Source: Verrucomicrobiota bacterium (lineage in GTDB: Bacteria > Verrucomicrobiota > Verrucomicrobiia > Limisphaerales > SXTU01). From it: DNA of 43,633 nucleotides. The position numbers and the translations under genes are program-made. Where the stretch lies: positions 1-43,633 of the forward strand of contig JACRKB010000162.1 in assembly GCA_016235545.1 (NCBI GenBank). Direction: 5' to 3'. The notes under the pieces were generated by a model that saw only the letters and a list, made by a program, of their open reading frames with translations, did no database searches and was not told the DNA's origin. Of this stretch, positions 1 to 9,149 are shown one piece after another (position 1 is the stretch's first letter; every line of letters begins with the position of its first letter).

Positions 1-1381
1 GATTGTGAATCAGGTTTTCGAGGAACGGGATGTTCGTCTTCACCCCGCGAATGCGGAACTCGCGCAGCGCGCGGTCCGTGCGTTGGAGCGCCATGTCGTA
101 GGTCTGGCCGGAACTCGTGACCTTCACCAGCATCGAGTCATAGAACGGCGTGATGACCGCGCCCGCGAAACCCATGCCGCCGTCGAGCCGCACGCCGAAG
201 CCGCCCGCGCTGCGATAGGTGAGAATCTTGCCGTAGTCCGGCGTGAACTTGTTCTCCGGGTCCTCGGTGGTGACGCGGCATTGCACCGCGTAGCCGTTGC
301 GCGGGATTTGATTCTGCGGCGGCATCCCGACCTCGGGGCCGTGCAAGCGGTGGCCCTGCGCGATGAGGATTTGCGCGCGCACAAGGTCGAGGCCCGTGAT
401 GACCTCCGTGACCGTGTGCTCCACCTGGATGCGCGGGTTCATCTCAATGAAGAACCACTCGTGCTTGTCGAGGTCGTAGAGGAACTCGATGGTCCCGGCG
501 TTGTCGTAGCGAATCTCGCCGGCCATGCGCGCGGCGGCGGCGCACAGCTCCTGGATGACGTGCGTGGGCAAACCAAACGACGGCGCGACCTCGACCACCT
601 TCTGATGCCGCCGCTGCACCGAGCAATCGCGCTCGTGCAGGTGAATGACATTGCCGTGCTGGTCGCCGAGAATCTGCACCTCGATGTGCTTCGCGTTGGG
701 GATGTATTTCTCGAGGAACACGGCGGGATTGCCAAACGCCCGGCCCGCTTCCGCTTGCGCCTCGTCGAGCAGGTTCGCCAAGTCGCCCGCCTTGTGGACC
801 ACGCGCATCCCGCGCCCGCCCCCACCGAACGCCGCCTTGATGATGAGCGGGAAACCAATCTCCTTCGCCATCTTCAGCGCATCGTGCCGGTCGGTCATCG
901 GCTCCTCCGTGCCCGGCAACGTCGGGACGCCGATCTTCTGCGCGAGCGAACGCGCCGCCGTCTTGTCACCCATCATCTCCAGCAACTCGGGGCGCGGCCC
1001 GACGAACGTGATGCCCGCCGCCGCACACGCGCGCGCGAACGCCGCGTTCTCCGACAGAAAGCCATAGCCCGGATGAATGAGGTCCACGCCGCGTTCCTTC
1101 GCCAGCGACACGATGCTCTCGATGTCCAGATATGCGCCGACCGGCCCCTTCCCCTGCCCCACCAGATACGCCTCGTCCGCCTTGAAGCGATGCACGCAGA
1201 AGCGGTCCTCCTGCGCATAGACCGCAACCGTGCGCAGCCCCAGCTCCGTCGCCGCGCGGAACACGCGGATGGCGATCTCGGAGCGGTTGGCCGCCATCAA
1301 CTTGCCAAAAGCCTTTGGTGCCGATGGCAACTCGGCGTGCTTCGCGGCGGAACTCTTCTTTGCGCTGCTGCGTGAACTCAT
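1..1381 (-). CDS. pyc: Pyruvate carboxylase, N-terminal biotin carboxylase part (runs off the window)
   Basis: ATP-dependent carboxylation of the biotin carrier for making oxaloacetate from pyruvate (anaplerosis, cytoplasm). About 460 residues are visible from the ATG at 1379-1381. After a Ser/Lys/Ala-rich leader come the biotin-carboxylase N-domain (KLMAANRSEIAIR, HPGYGFLSEN), the ATP-grasp part (glycine-rich AFGGGGRGMRVV, EKYIPNAKHIEVQ, ERDCSVQRRHQKVVE) and the catalytic MNPRIQVEHTVTE. The C-terminal visible stretch IRGVKTNIPFLENLI, the HRFKADEAYLVG segment and the EDRF context fit pyruvate carboxylase better than stand-alone AccC. The carboxyltransferase and biotinyl domains would lie beyond base 1, so the Pyc versus AccC assignment is inference from the N-terminal half. 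About 180 bp without a gene separates it from hemL. Confidence 0.88.
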   Translation of the reverse strand, partial: MSSRSSAKKSSAAKHAELPSAPKAFGKLMAANRSEIAIRVFRAATELGLRTVAVYAQEDRFCVHRFKADEAYLVGQGKGPVGAYLDIESIVSLAKERGVDLIHPGYGFLSENAAFARACAAAGITFVGPRPELLEMMGDKTAARSLAQKIGVPTLPGTEEPMTDRHDALKMAKEIGFPLIIKAAFGGGGRGMRVVHKAGDLANLLDEAQAEAGRAFGNPAVFLEKYIPNAKHIEVQILGDQHGNVIHLHERDCSVQRRHQKVVEVAPSFGLPTHVIQELCAAAARMAGEIRYDNAGTIEFLYDLDKHEWFFIEMNPRIQVEHTVTEVITGLDLVRAQILIAQGHRLHGPEVGMPPQNQIPRNGYAVQCRVTTEDPENKFTPDYGKILTYRSAGGFGVRLDGGMGFAGAVITPFYDSMLVKVTSSGQTYDMALQRTDRALREFRIRGVKTNIPFLENLIHN

Positions 1382-1564
1382 AAGCCGGGACGTTTTACAG
1401 GACAGTCAGGAGTTGTCCAAGCCCGGAAGCTGCAAAAACTTGGGGGGATCATCCCGGTTTCTAGCTGCTCACAGTGCGGGGCGCGCACCAGCGACGGAAT
1501 AGCAACAGTCGATAGCCCATGGGTTGAGCCGGGGATGCGAGCAGAGGGGGAAAGAGACCCGCAG

Positions 1565-2956
1565 CTACAGGGCCTTCATCACCCGCGCCGAAGCCTCCAC
1601 CGTGTGCGCGATGTCCGTCTCGGTGTGCGCGGTCGAAAGGAAGCCGGCCTCGAACTGCGACGGCGCGAGATAGACACCCTCGGCCAACATCCCGTGGAAA
1701 TATTTCTTGAAGCGCTCCCGGTCGGACTTCATCGCGTCGGCGAGATTCCACACCGGTTCGCGGGTGAAGTAGCCGCAGAACATCGAGCCACAGCGGTTGA
1801 AGGTGACGGGGATGCCGGCAGAATTGGCGGCATCGCGCAGCCCGGCTTCGAGGGTGGTGCCGAGATGTTCGAGGCGTGCGTAGGCGTCGCCGCCCCGGTC
1901 GTCGTCCGCAGGAGACGACGTGAGGAGTCTCTGACTTTCCAGTCCGCAATCCGCAATCCGCAATCCGCAGTCAGTCGGAGACTTCTCACGTCGTCTCCTG
2001 CCCAGCTCCTCCAGCGCGGCGATGCCCGCCGCCATCGCGAGCGGGTTGCCGCTCAACGTGCCGGCTTGATAGACGGGGCCAAGGGGTGCGAGGCAGTCCA
2101 TGATGTCACCGCGTCCGCCGAACGCGCCAACGGGCAGGCCCCCGCCGATGATTTTCCCGAAGCAGCTCAGGTCGGGACGGATGCCGAAGCGCTCCTGCGC
2201 GCCGCCGGGTGCTAGGCGGAAGCCGGTCATCACCTCGTCGAAGATGAGGACTGTCCCCTGCTCTGCTGTGATTTGACGGAGGAACTCCAGGTAGCCCGGA
2301 CGCGGCAGATACAGGCCCGCGTTGCCCGGCACTGGCTCGATGATCACGGCGGCGATCTCGCCCCGGTTCGCGGCGAAGCACGCCTTCAGCGCCTCGGTGT
2401 CATTAAAGGGCAGCACGAGCGTGTGCTTCGCCGTGTCCGCCGGGACGCCCGCGCTGTCGGGGTTGCCGAATGTGAGCGCGCCGGAGCCGGCCTTCACCAG
2501 CAGACAGTCGGCGTGGCCGTGATAGCAGCCGTCGAACTTGATGAACTTGTCGCGCCGCGTGAAGCCGCGCGCGAGGCGGATGGCGCTCATGCATGCCTCG
2601 GTGCCGGAGTTGCACATCCGCACTTTGTCCACGCTGGGCACGAGCGACTTGATGAGGCGCGCCATCGCGACCTCGGACGGATTCGGGATGCCGAAGCTCG
2701 TGCCGTGGTCAGCGGCGGCCTTCACGGCGGAAATGATCTTCGGGTGCGAATGGCCGAGGATGGCCGGCCCCCATGTGCCGACGTAGTCAATCAACTCATC
2801 GCCGTCCACCGTCGTCACACGCGCGCCCTTTGCGGACTGCACGAAGAACGGCTGGCCACCAACGGCGCGGAAGGCACGCACGGGAGAGTTCACGCCGCCA
2901 GGGATGTGCTGCAAGGACTCGGCGAACAGCGCCTCGGATTTTGCCCGTGAAATCAT
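1565..2956 (-). CDS. hemL: Glutamate-1-semialdehyde 2,1-aminomutase with an in-frame repeat insertion
   Basis: PLP enzyme that converts glutamate-1-semialdehyde to 5-aminolevulinate, the C5-pathway entry to tetrapyrroles. The start [16 protein letters not shown], followed by [11 protein letters not shown], is typical of the family. The PLP lysine sits in [16 protein letters not shown] (K268), and the substrate-loop region [12 protein letters not shown] is present. At 463 residues it is about 30-35 longer than usual. The excess lies between the helix ending EELG and GDAYARLE (residues about 319-350) and is encoded by a palindromic repeat at 1908-2001, in frame, with the rest of the gene intact. 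The site is a surface-type helix junction, so the enzyme is probably functional, but that is inference. No Fnr-type box precedes it, so it is not an obvious member of the haem regulon further right. Confidence 0.95.
   Translation of the reverse strand: MISRAKSEALFAESLQHIPGGVNSPVRAFRAVGGQPFFVQSAKGARVTTVDGDELIDYVGTWGPAILGHSHPKIISAVKAAADHGTSFGIPNPSEVAMARLIKSLVPSVDKVRMCNSGTEACMSAIRLARGFTRRDKFIKFDGCYHGHADCLLVKAGSGALTFGNPDSAGVPADTAKHTLVLPFNDTEALKACFAANRGEIAAVIIEPVPGNAGLYLPRPGYLEFLRQITAEQGTVLIFDEVMTGFRLAPGGAQERFGIRPDLSCFGKIIGGGLPVGAFGGRGDIMDCLAPLGPVYQAGTLSGNPLAMAAGIAALEELGRRRREKSPTDCGLRIADCGLESQRLLTSSPADDDRGGDAYARLEHLGTTLEAGLRDAANSAGIPVTFNRCGSMFCGYFTREPVWNLADAMKSDRERFKKYFHGMLAEGVYLAPSQFEAGFLSTAHTETDIAHTVEASARVMKAL
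1908..2001. repeat. Palindromic heptad-repeat element inserted in frame in hemL
   Basis: The left arm (1908-1935, starting gcaggagacgacgtgagg) is nearly the reverse complement of the right arm (1970-2001, ending cacgtcgtctcctgc). Between them lie consecutive seven-base units of the type tccgcaa. Read in the hemL frame, the core gives residues such as [11 protein letters not shown], which do not belong to the aminomutase family. The element has no stop codon in this frame and keeps the downstream frame. Confidence 0.85.
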
Positions 2957-3035
2957 GGGCTGAAAATAGCGGGAGGAATCTGAAAAGGACGAGAGCGAAC
3001 TTCGCGACCTCCTCGCTTTGAAATCCAGGTCGAAC

Positions 3036-5885
3036 TCACCCCGGCCCGCGACGGATCAGCCGCACTGCGTCCAATCGCAGCCGCGCCCCGGCGAGACTCT
3101 GCGCCAACGCGGCCTGCTGCCGCACGAGCGCAGCCACCTCCTCTGGCCGCACGTTTGGATTCACCCGCTGCAACTCAGTGAGCCTCGTGATCTCCCGGCC
3201 AAGCACGGCGTTCATCTGCTGGCTGGCCCGGCTCGCGACCGCGGGTGCCATCAGGTTCGCCAACGTCTCCGCTCTCTCGACAAGTTCTGGCAGCAGCCCG
3301 TCCCGCAGGCCGGGCACGTCCAGCAGCGAGTGCACGTCGCCAGGCTTGAGGCGTCGGGCAAACCCCTCCGCATCCCATGTCGCGCTCTCGTCCTTGCCAG
3401 TGTGATCCACCAGGATGCGGACGGGCGTCGGCGGGAGGAAGCGGTCCACGTGCAGCTCGGGCGGGGCGATGCACTCCAGCACAAACACAGCTTCCAGATA
3501 CAGCCCTCGAATCTTCTCATCCGGCCAATGGGCCACGCCGCTGTTGCCCTGCTCGGAGCCGAGCAGCATGTCGAGCGCGGCTGTCACCAGCGGATGATCC
3601 CAGCTCAGGAACTGCAAATCCTCCCGCACCAGCGCGCGCTGCCGGTCTGCGGTCACGGTCAAGCCCTCGGCTGGCAACCCAGGAAACGAATCAGCGAAGA
3701 CGCCCGCCGAGCCGAGCCGGTAGGTGCGCGGCCACAGCTCCTCGACGTGCAGGTTGTAATGGTCGAAGACCGCGAGCAGAAACGTGTCGAGCGAACGATC
3801 GCCATCTTGCCGGCGAATTTCCTGCACGACCGGCGCGGCTGCCTCGGGCCGGAACGAATTGAGCTCCAGCAAGCGGTCCCGGCCCTGCTCCAACCGGGTC
3901 GCGAGTTCTGCGGCGGCGAGCCGCGTCTCCGCAATCAATCGCTCCAGCTCGGCCCGCGCCGTCCCCTCCGTATCGTGGAAGTCCTGCGCGAGATCGTGGA
4001 CGCGCGGCCCGAAGCGCTCGATCAACTCGCGCCCCCCGCGCAGGTTCCGGGCGCAGGCGTTGAGCCCCTCGTCATACCAGCGTGCCAGCACTTCCTGCGA
4101 ACTGCCCGTGGTGAACGGGACGTGAATGTGTATCTCCTCCGTCTGCCCGATGCGGTCCAGCCGCCCGATCCGCTGCTCCAGCAGCTCTGGATCAAACGGC
4201 AGATCAAACAGCACGAGGTGATGCGCGAACTGGAAATTGCGGCCCTCGCCGCCGATCTCCGAGCAGAGCAGCAGCCGCGCGCCGTCATCCTCCGCGAACC
4301 ACGCGGCGTTCCGGTCCCTCTGCACAAGCGGCAAACCCTCATGGAACAACGCGACCTTGAGATTCACCTGCTGACGGAGCGCAGCGTCAATGGCCGCGAC
4401 CTTCGCCTGCGTGCGGCACAGCAGGAGCACCTTCTCCGTCGGGTGCGAACGCAAGAACTCCACCAGCCACGCGAGACGCGGGTCATTGCGAAAGTCCGGC
4501 TCGAACGCACTGCCCGTGCCCGTGTCCGCGGCGAACTCATCCGCCAGCGCATCGAACAGGCGAGCCGTTCCGCCGAGTGCTGACAGCGGTTGCAGGTGGA
4601 CCGTCCTCTGCGGAAAGCCCTTCATCGCGGCGCGCGTGTTGCGGAACATCACGCGACCCGGCCCGTGCTGGTCAATCAAGTCACCGAGCAGTTGCTCGCG
4701 CAGCGCTGTGTCACCTGCGGCGATGCGCGCCAGCTTCGCACGAACGGCCGGCGCATCTGACTTCAAAATATCTGCGAGCAAATCCACATCAGTATCGTTG
4801 AGCTGCTCCCGGCCCAGCAGCTTGCCCGCGATGCCCGCCACCGCGCGATACTGCTCCGACTCGCGAATGAAGGCCGCAAGATCGGAGTAGCGGTCCGGGT
4901 CCAGCAGCCGCAGCCGCGCGAAGTGGCTGGCCATGCCCAGTTGCTCCGGCGTCGCCGTCAACAGCAGCAGGCCGGGCGTCTGCCGACCCATCGCCTCGAC
5001 GAGCGCGTATTCGGGGCTGACCGAGTCCGGACTCCAGCCGAGGTGATGCGCCTCGTCCACCACCACGATGTCCCAGCCCGCAGCGAGCGCCTGCTGGCGG
5101 CGGCGCTCATTGCCCGCGAGCAACCCGATGCCGCATAGAACGAGCTGATCATCAAGAAAAGGGTTTGCCTCCGGCTGGTGCGCCTCGATGGACACGCACC
5201 GCTCCTCATCGAACAGGTGAAACCACAGGTTGAAGCGGCGCAGCAGCTCGACGAACCATTGATGAATGAGCGGCTCCGGCACGAGGATCAACGCCCGCCG
5301 CACGCGCCCGGTCTGAAGCAGCCGATGCACGATCAAGCACGCCTCAATCGTCTTGCCCAAGCCGACTTCATCCGCGAGCAGAACGCGCGGGGCCAGCCGC
5401 CGCGCCACCTCGGACGCGAGATAAAGCTGATGCGGCAACAGGTCGATGCGCCCGCCCGCAAACCCGCGCACGGGCGACTGCCGGCGGCGATGCTGATGCC
5501 GCAGAGCTGAGCAGCGCAGATCGAAAACAGACGGCGTATCCACCAAGCCATTGAGAAGCCGCTCATCGGGCCGGCTGAAGGCAAGCGTGTCGCTCAGCTC
5601 GGTCTCGCAAACACGTCCCTCCGCGCACAGATAGGTGAACAAGCCCGCGTGCTCCGTGAGCGATTGCACCGCAAACGCGGAGCGGGCACGGGTTTGGATT
5701 TTATCGCCCGGACGGAAGCGCACGCGCCGCAGCGGTGCGTTGTCCAGCGCGTAGCAGCGGGTTTCCCCGGCGGCAGCAAAGGCGAGAGTGACCAAGCGGT
5801 TCGTGGCCGACTGGACAGCGCCCAGCCCGAGTTCGGGTTCCGTCTCGCTCATCCAGCGTTGGCCCGTTTGGAACAGTGACGACAT
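3036..5885 (-). CDS. rapA: RapA-like SNF2-family RNA polymerase recycling ATPase
   Basis: Swi2/Snf2 ATPase that binds RNA polymerase and helps it recycle after termination. The start at 5883-5885 ([16 protein letters not shown]) was chosen because it matches the RapA N-terminal Tudor-like start (GQRW-SDTE-ELGLG). The 949 residues compare with about 968 in E. coli RapA. Visible parts are N-terminal beta domains, Walker [15 protein letters not shown] (K178), DEAH box VVDEAHHL near residue 277, [11 protein letters not shown], and the second RecA lobe with [18 protein letters not shown] and [10 protein letters not shown]. These are followed by the RapA C-terminal domain ending RRGPG. The frame stays open upstream to 6263, but that stretch contains a dispersed repeat and no family similarity, so it was excluded. 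RapA is mostly described from gammaproteobacteria but is found sporadically elsewhere. Confidence 0.93.
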   Translation of the reverse strand: MSSLFQTGQRWMSETEPELGLGAVQSATNRLVTLAFAAAGETRCYALDNAPLRRVRFRPGDKIQTRARSAFAVQSLTEHAGLFTYLCAEGRVCETELSDTLAFSRPDERLLNGLVDTPSVFDLRCSALRHQHRRRQSPVRGFAGGRIDLLPHQLYLASEVARRLAPRVLLADEVGLGKTIEACLIVHRLLQTGRVRRALILVPEPLIHQWFVELLRRFNLWFHLFDEERCVSIEAHQPEANPFLDDQLVLCGIGLLAGNERRRQQALAAGWDIVVVDEAHHLGWSPDSVSPEYALVEAMGRQTPGLLLLTATPEQLGMASHFARLRLLDPDRYSDLAAFIRESEQYRAVAGIAGKLLGREQLNDTDVDLLADILKSDAPAVRAKLARIAAGDTALREQLLGDLIDQHGPGRVMFRNTRAAMKGFPQRTVHLQPLSALGGTARLFDALADEFAADTGTGSAFEPDFRNDPRLAWLVEFLRSHPTEKVLLLCRTQAKVAAIDAALRQQVNLKVALFHEGLPLVQRDRNAAWFAEDDGARLLLCSEIGGEGRNFQFAHHLVLFDLPFDPELLEQRIGRLDRIGQTEEIHIHVPFTTGSSQEVLARWYDEGLNACARNLRGGRELIERFGPRVHDLAQDFHDTEGTARAELERLIAETRLAAAELATRLEQGRDRLLELNSFRPEAAAPVVQEIRRQDGDRSLDTFLLAVFDHYNLHVEELWPRTYRLGSAGVFADSFPGLPAEGLTVTADRQRALVREDLQFLSWDHPLVTAALDMLLGSEQGNSGVAHWPDEKIRGLYLEAVFVLECIAPPELHVDRFLPPTPVRILVDHTGKDESATWDAEGFARRLKPGDVHSLLDVPGLRDGLLPELVERAETLANLMAPAVASRASQQMNAVLGREITRLTELQRVNPNVRPEEVAALVRQQAALAQSLAGARLRLDAVRLIRRGPG

Positions 5886-6330
5886 GCGTTTCGTTTCGAT
5901 TGCGTTCGAGCAAAACAGGGTTCCCACGATGGGCAAGCCAAACTTGGGATCTCCGCTGTCTTTGAAAGGGATGGATTGGAGGTGAAGGCGGGTGCACTGG
6001 CTGGCTTCCCAGGAGGATGCCGGAACTTCGCCCGAGTTCCGAAGCTGGCCGCAAAGAGTGTGAGAAGACGCAAAAACGACAGGGACTTTCATCGCATTGA
6101 CTGGAACTTTTTCACTGCGCGCAGTCTTGGCTGCAATCTCTCCTCTTTGCGTCTCTTTGCGTTTGTGGCTCCTCCTGCACCCTTTCAGGTTGCCGTGATG
6201 TTTGGGGACACTTGACCGGGGTGCCACACGCGCTCCCACCCCCGGCCAGGTTCCAAGCCCCATCCGGGAGAAGATCGTTCACGCTCTCTCTCCCATTCCA
6301 CTACAAAGGGCGGAGAACCTGAAATCTGAA
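5886..6330. other. Intergenic region between rapA and the halogenase-like gene
   Basis: These 445 bases hold no convincing gene. The middle (about 6031-6172) is a copy of a dispersed palindromic element. The parts on either side show no recognisable promoter, RNA or coding signal. Because rapA starts at 5885 and reads leftwards, any rapA promoter must lie in this stretch. Confidence 0.6.
6031..6172 (+). repeat. Dispersed ~170-bp palindromic element, copy 1 (partial 3' end)
   Basis: Shares the stem sequences ggccgcaaagag and ctctttgcgtctctttgcg, and the central block agggactttcatcgcatt plus ctgcgcgcagtcttggc, with copies near 23.1 kb and 39.9 kb. The left end, cccgagttccgaag, matches the terminal part of the other copies. 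The right end has diverged. It lies just upstream of rapA. Confidence 0.8.
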
Positions 6331-7653
6331 CTACACGGCCACCAGTTGGGGCACGGGCGATGCAGAGAGGTTTGAGCCAAGCGGCGGCGGCGGCGGAGTC
6401 ATCTCCTCCAGCGCGGCGGTGAAGGCGCTGAGATCCTTGATCACGTCGCCGATCAGGCAGTCGATGAGCGCGGCGCGATGTTCTGGGAAGCGTTCGGCAA
6501 ATTTCGGGAAGCTGAAGTTCGGATCATAGAACGCGTGAATCAGGCGGCGCACCACGTCCACCCCCTTCCACAGTGCTGGCTCGAAGGCGCCGAGCCGCGC
6601 GGCGGAGGGGTCGTTGTGCTTGAGCGAGTCGTCAATGCACTGCGCGGCCAGCTCCGCCGATCCCAGCGCGAGGTAAAGACCGGACGAGTATATCGGATCG
6701 AGAAACGCGCGCGCGTCGCCAATCATCACCCAGCCTTCACCGCAAGTCTGGCGGTTGAGGTAGGCGAGATGCCGCGAGCCGCGCACCGGGCCAATGCGCG
6801 TCGCCGCAGAAAGGCGGTCGGCCAATGGCGCGCATCTGGCTGTTTCTCGGGTGAACGCGGCTTCCATGTCATCAGACTCGGAGAACACGTATTCCGGATC
6901 GGCCACGATGCCGACACTCACAATGTCGTCCGGCAGCGGGATGAACCAGAACCAGCCTCCGCCGGGGATGAGGAACATGGTGGTTTCCCCGGCATCAATG
7001 CCCGGCAGCCGTTTGGCGCCTTGGAAGTATCCCCATGCTGAAGCCTTCCGCAGCTCAGGCAGCGGACTGCGCAGGCCCAGCTGGTTTCCAATGACGCAAG
7101 CGCGGCCTGATGCGTCCACGACGACCTTGGCGCGCACTTCGGCACGGGTGCCGTCGGCGGCCACTGTCTGCACTCCGACCGCGCGAGGGCCATCGAAGAT
7201 CACCTTGTCGATTCCGGTTCGCTCGCAGACCCCGACTCCATTCTGCCGGGCGTGATTGAGCATCATCTGATCGAACTGGCTGCGCTCCACCTGCCAGGTG
7301 CGGGCACGATCGCCGGGGATGGTCTCGGAAAAGTAGAACGGCGTGGACTCCTTGCCGTTGTGGGAAACGAAGCGGACGCTGTGCTTGACCGGAAAGGCCG
7401 AGGCACGCAGTAGCGGCAGGAGGCCCAGCCGCCCGAAAATGCCAAACGTGTGGGGAATGAGCGATTCACCGATGTGGTAGCGCGGAAACTTGTCGCGCTC
7501 GAAAATGATGCAACGATGACCGGCACGCGCGAGGAAGGTCGCCAGCGCAGCGCCGCCAGGGCCGCCGCCGATTACGGCGACATCGCAGTGTTCAATGGCT
7601 TGGGTGGATGATGGTGTGTTCATGATGCGGATGGGTTCAGTTTTTACGGACAT
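6331..7653 (-). CDS. Flavin-dependent halogenase-like / geranylgeranyl-reductase-like FAD monooxygenase
   Basis: A single-component flavoprotein of the PHBH fold. The FAD motif VIGGGPGGAALA is followed by ERDKFPRYHIGESLIP, typical of the halogenase/CmlS-like branch. Two further motifs support that branch: WFWFIP around residue 235, fitting the WxWxIP signature, and FLDPIYSSG around residue 318, fitting the Fx.Px.Sx.G motif. A GDARAFLDP segment completes the FAD site. The tail is proline-rich. Substrate is unknown: relatives halogenate, hydroxylate or reduce polyprenyl chains. The gene overlaps the end of the HemN-like gene by 17 nt if ATG 7653 is used. ATG 7621-7623 would give 430 residues and a 13-nt gap. 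Either way it is probably cotranscribed with the HemN-like gene from the promoter near 9.0 kb. Confidence 0.75.
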   Translation of the reverse strand: MSVKTEPIRIMNTPSSTQAIEHCDVAVIGGGPGGAALATFLARAGHRCIIFERDKFPRYHIGESLIPHTFGIFGRLGLLPLLRASAFPVKHSVRFVSHNGKESTPFYFSETIPGDRARTWQVERSQFDQMMLNHARQNGVGVCERTGIDKVIFDGPRAVGVQTVAADGTRAEVRAKVVVDASGRACVIGNQLGLRSPLPELRKASAWGYFQGAKRLPGIDAGETTMFLIPGGGWFWFIPLPDDIVSVGIVADPEYVFSESDDMEAAFTRETARCAPLADRLSAATRIGPVRGSRHLAYLNRQTCGEGWVMIGDARAFLDPIYSSGLYLALGSAELAAQCIDDSLKHNDPSAARLGAFEPALWKGVDVVRRLIHAFYDPNFSFPKFAERFPEHRAALIDCLIGDVIKDLSAFTAALEEMTPPPPPLGSNLSASPVPQLVAV

Positions 7654-8965
7654 TCCTAAAAGGGTCGTCGTAGAAGTGCGGCAGAATTCGGTCCGCGCGC
7701 AGCAGGCCGGCCCGTGTCAGCCGCACCTCTTCCCGCGACCAAGTCAGCCAGCCCTCGGCGGCTAGCTCCTGGAGCGGTTCGGCAAGTTCGCCCAGGAGGT
7801 CCACTCCGAAGCGTTCCCGAAACGGCGCGGCGGGAACCTCTCCGAGCTTGAGCTGAAGAACAAACTCGCGCACGAGCTGGTCGCGAGGTGACAGATGAAA
7901 GGCTCGTTTCACCGGCAGCACGCCCTGCTCAATTTTTGCCTCGTATTGGTCCAGTCCGGCCTCGTTCTGCTCGTGCACGCCGCCGAGATAACCGAACGCG
8001 GCCACCCCCAGCCCCAGCATGTCCGCCCCGCGCCACAGATAATCCTGGTATAGAAAACGATGCTTTCGAGGATCCTTCACCGCGTTGTAAGCGCTCACCA
8101 CGGTGTAGCCTTCGTGCTCCAACCTCAGGAAGCCTTCGCCAAGCCGGGCGCATTTCACGTCCCACGAGACCATCGGGGCCGGCAACGTGCCCGCCCGCAT
8201 GTCGCGGTAGAGCTGGGTGTTGTGAGGGATCTCCGTTTGATAAATCGTGACACTGTCCGGGACCAGCTCGATGACGCGCCGGACCGACTCGCGCCACTTT
8301 TCCTCCGTCTCGCCCAGCAGTCCGCACATCAGGTCTAGGTTGACCCACTCAAAGCCCGTCTGCCGTATCAGCTCGAAGGCGCGCACCACATCTTCGGCGA
8401 GATGCACGCGTCCGTTCAGTGCGAGCAGTTCATTGTCGAAGCTCTGCACACCCATGCTCACGCGCGTGACGCCACATTCGCGCATCGTCGTCAGGAACTC
8501 CGGCCGCACCGAGCGTGGCGCACACTCGAAGGTCACCTCCTCAATGCCATTCCAACAGAGGGCACTCTTGAGCCCGGAGATCAGCCGACGAAGCTGCTCG
8601 GAACTCAACGTGGATGGTGTGCCACCGCCAAAGTAGGCGAAGCGCACGCGGCGCGCCCCAATCCCAGGCGTTGCGGCATAAAGCTCTGCTTCACGGATGA
8701 CGGCTTCGACGTAGCGGTCCACCACAGCAGAAGGCTGCGCGATGTAAGAAAGATAGTAACAGTAATCGCACTTCTTTTGGCAGAAGGGAAGATGGACGTA
8801 GGCACCGAGCGGTTCGGAGTGTTCGGATTGCGCAAGCGCAGTGTGCAACGCGGGGACTTGCGCCGGGGTCCACGCCGAAAAGGGAGGATACGCCGAGACA
8901 AAGTAGTTTCCCGTGACGGGCTGCTCGCGCTGTCCTTCGAAAACCGGCATGGAAGCGGATACCAT
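7637..8965 (-). CDS. HemN/HutW-like radical SAM protein (oxygen-independent coproporphyrinogen oxidase family)
   Basis: Radical SAM protein with the HemN-type cluster motif CQKKCDYCYY (CxxxCxYC). It also has the SAM-binding FGGGTPSTLS, the HemN-type segment GVTRVSMGVQSFDNELL, and a C-terminal winged-helix-like region. The N-terminal NYFVSAYPPFSAW is seen in HemN-like proteins that include haem-handling HutW/HemW relatives. The role is therefore haem synthesis without oxygen, haem trafficking or haem breakdown; the sequence alone cannot decide. Two starts are possible, ATG 8963-8965 (442 residues) and ATG 8948-8950 (437, MPVFEG). A Fnr-type box at 9000-9013 and a perfect TATAAT at 8973-8978 place the predicted transcript start at about 8965. 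First gene of a two-gene unit with the halogenase-like flavoprotein. Confidence 0.85.
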   Translation of the reverse strand: MVSASMPVFEGQREQPVTGNYFVSAYPPFSAWTPAQVPALHTALAQSEHSEPLGAYVHLPFCQKKCDYCYYLSYIAQPSAVVDRYVEAVIREAELYAATPGIGARRVRFAYFGGGTPSTLSSEQLRRLISGLKSALCWNGIEEVTFECAPRSVRPEFLTTMRECGVTRVSMGVQSFDNELLALNGRVHLAEDVVRAFELIRQTGFEWVNLDLMCGLLGETEEKWRESVRRVIELVPDSVTIYQTEIPHNTQLYRDMRAGTLPAPMVSWDVKCARLGEGFLRLEHEGYTVVSAYNAVKDPRKHRFLYQDYLWRGADMLGLGVAAFGYLGGVHEQNEAGLDQYEAKIEQGVLPVKRAFHLSPRDQLVREFVLQLKLGEVPAAPFRERFGVDLLGELAEPLQELAAEGWLTWSREEVRLTRAGLLRADRILPHFYDDPFRNVRKN

Positions 8966-8970
8966 GCCGG
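8944..8970 (-). promoter_or_regulatory. Perfect inverted repeat spanning both candidate start codons of the HemN-like gene
   Basis: CCGGCATGG and CCATGCCGG form a perfect 9-bp stem with a 9-nt loop. In the transcript each arm contains one of the two candidate AUG codons. It could be an operator or an RNA hairpin affecting translation. If transcription starts at about 8965, most of the left arm is missing from the RNA. Confidence 0.55.
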
Positions 8971-8972
8971 TG

Positions 8973-9013
8973 ATTATACGTGTGCGTATGAGTCACTCTT
9001 TGACCAAGGTCAA
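8973..9013 (-). promoter_or_regulatory. Fnr/Dnr-type box (9000-9013) and -10 box (8973-8978), HemN-like promoter
   Basis: TTGACCAAGGTCAA at 9000-9013 is a perfect dyad of the TTGAY-N4-RTCAA class. On the minus strand TATAAT follows 21 nt after the box. That is the spacing of a class II Crp/Fnr-activated promoter, with the box centred at -41.5 and a start at about 8965. Confidence 0.85.
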
Positions 9014-9149
9014 GAATCCGCGAGGTTGCGAACTGACACCGATCCGGAGCCGGGTGCTTATCCCCGAGTTCCGAAGCAGGAAAAGTGGGGGCGGGAGGAA
9101 AGCAGCCGGAGCGGGGCGTTCACGCCTCATCCGTCCCTCTCCAGTGTCA

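Noticed and set aside
5..1375. 456-codon open frame on the plus strand
   Set aside because: Antisense to the pyruvate carboxylase frame, which has clear family motifs; the plus-strand product is Arg-rich with no motif.
1565..2956. hemL as a member of the Fnr-type regulon
   Set aside because: No TTGAY-N4-RTCAA box in the 79 bp upstream; only a functional link through tetrapyrrole synthesis.
5886..6263. N-terminal extension of rapA
   Set aside because: The extra 126 residues contain the translated dispersed repeat; the RapA family start is at 5885.
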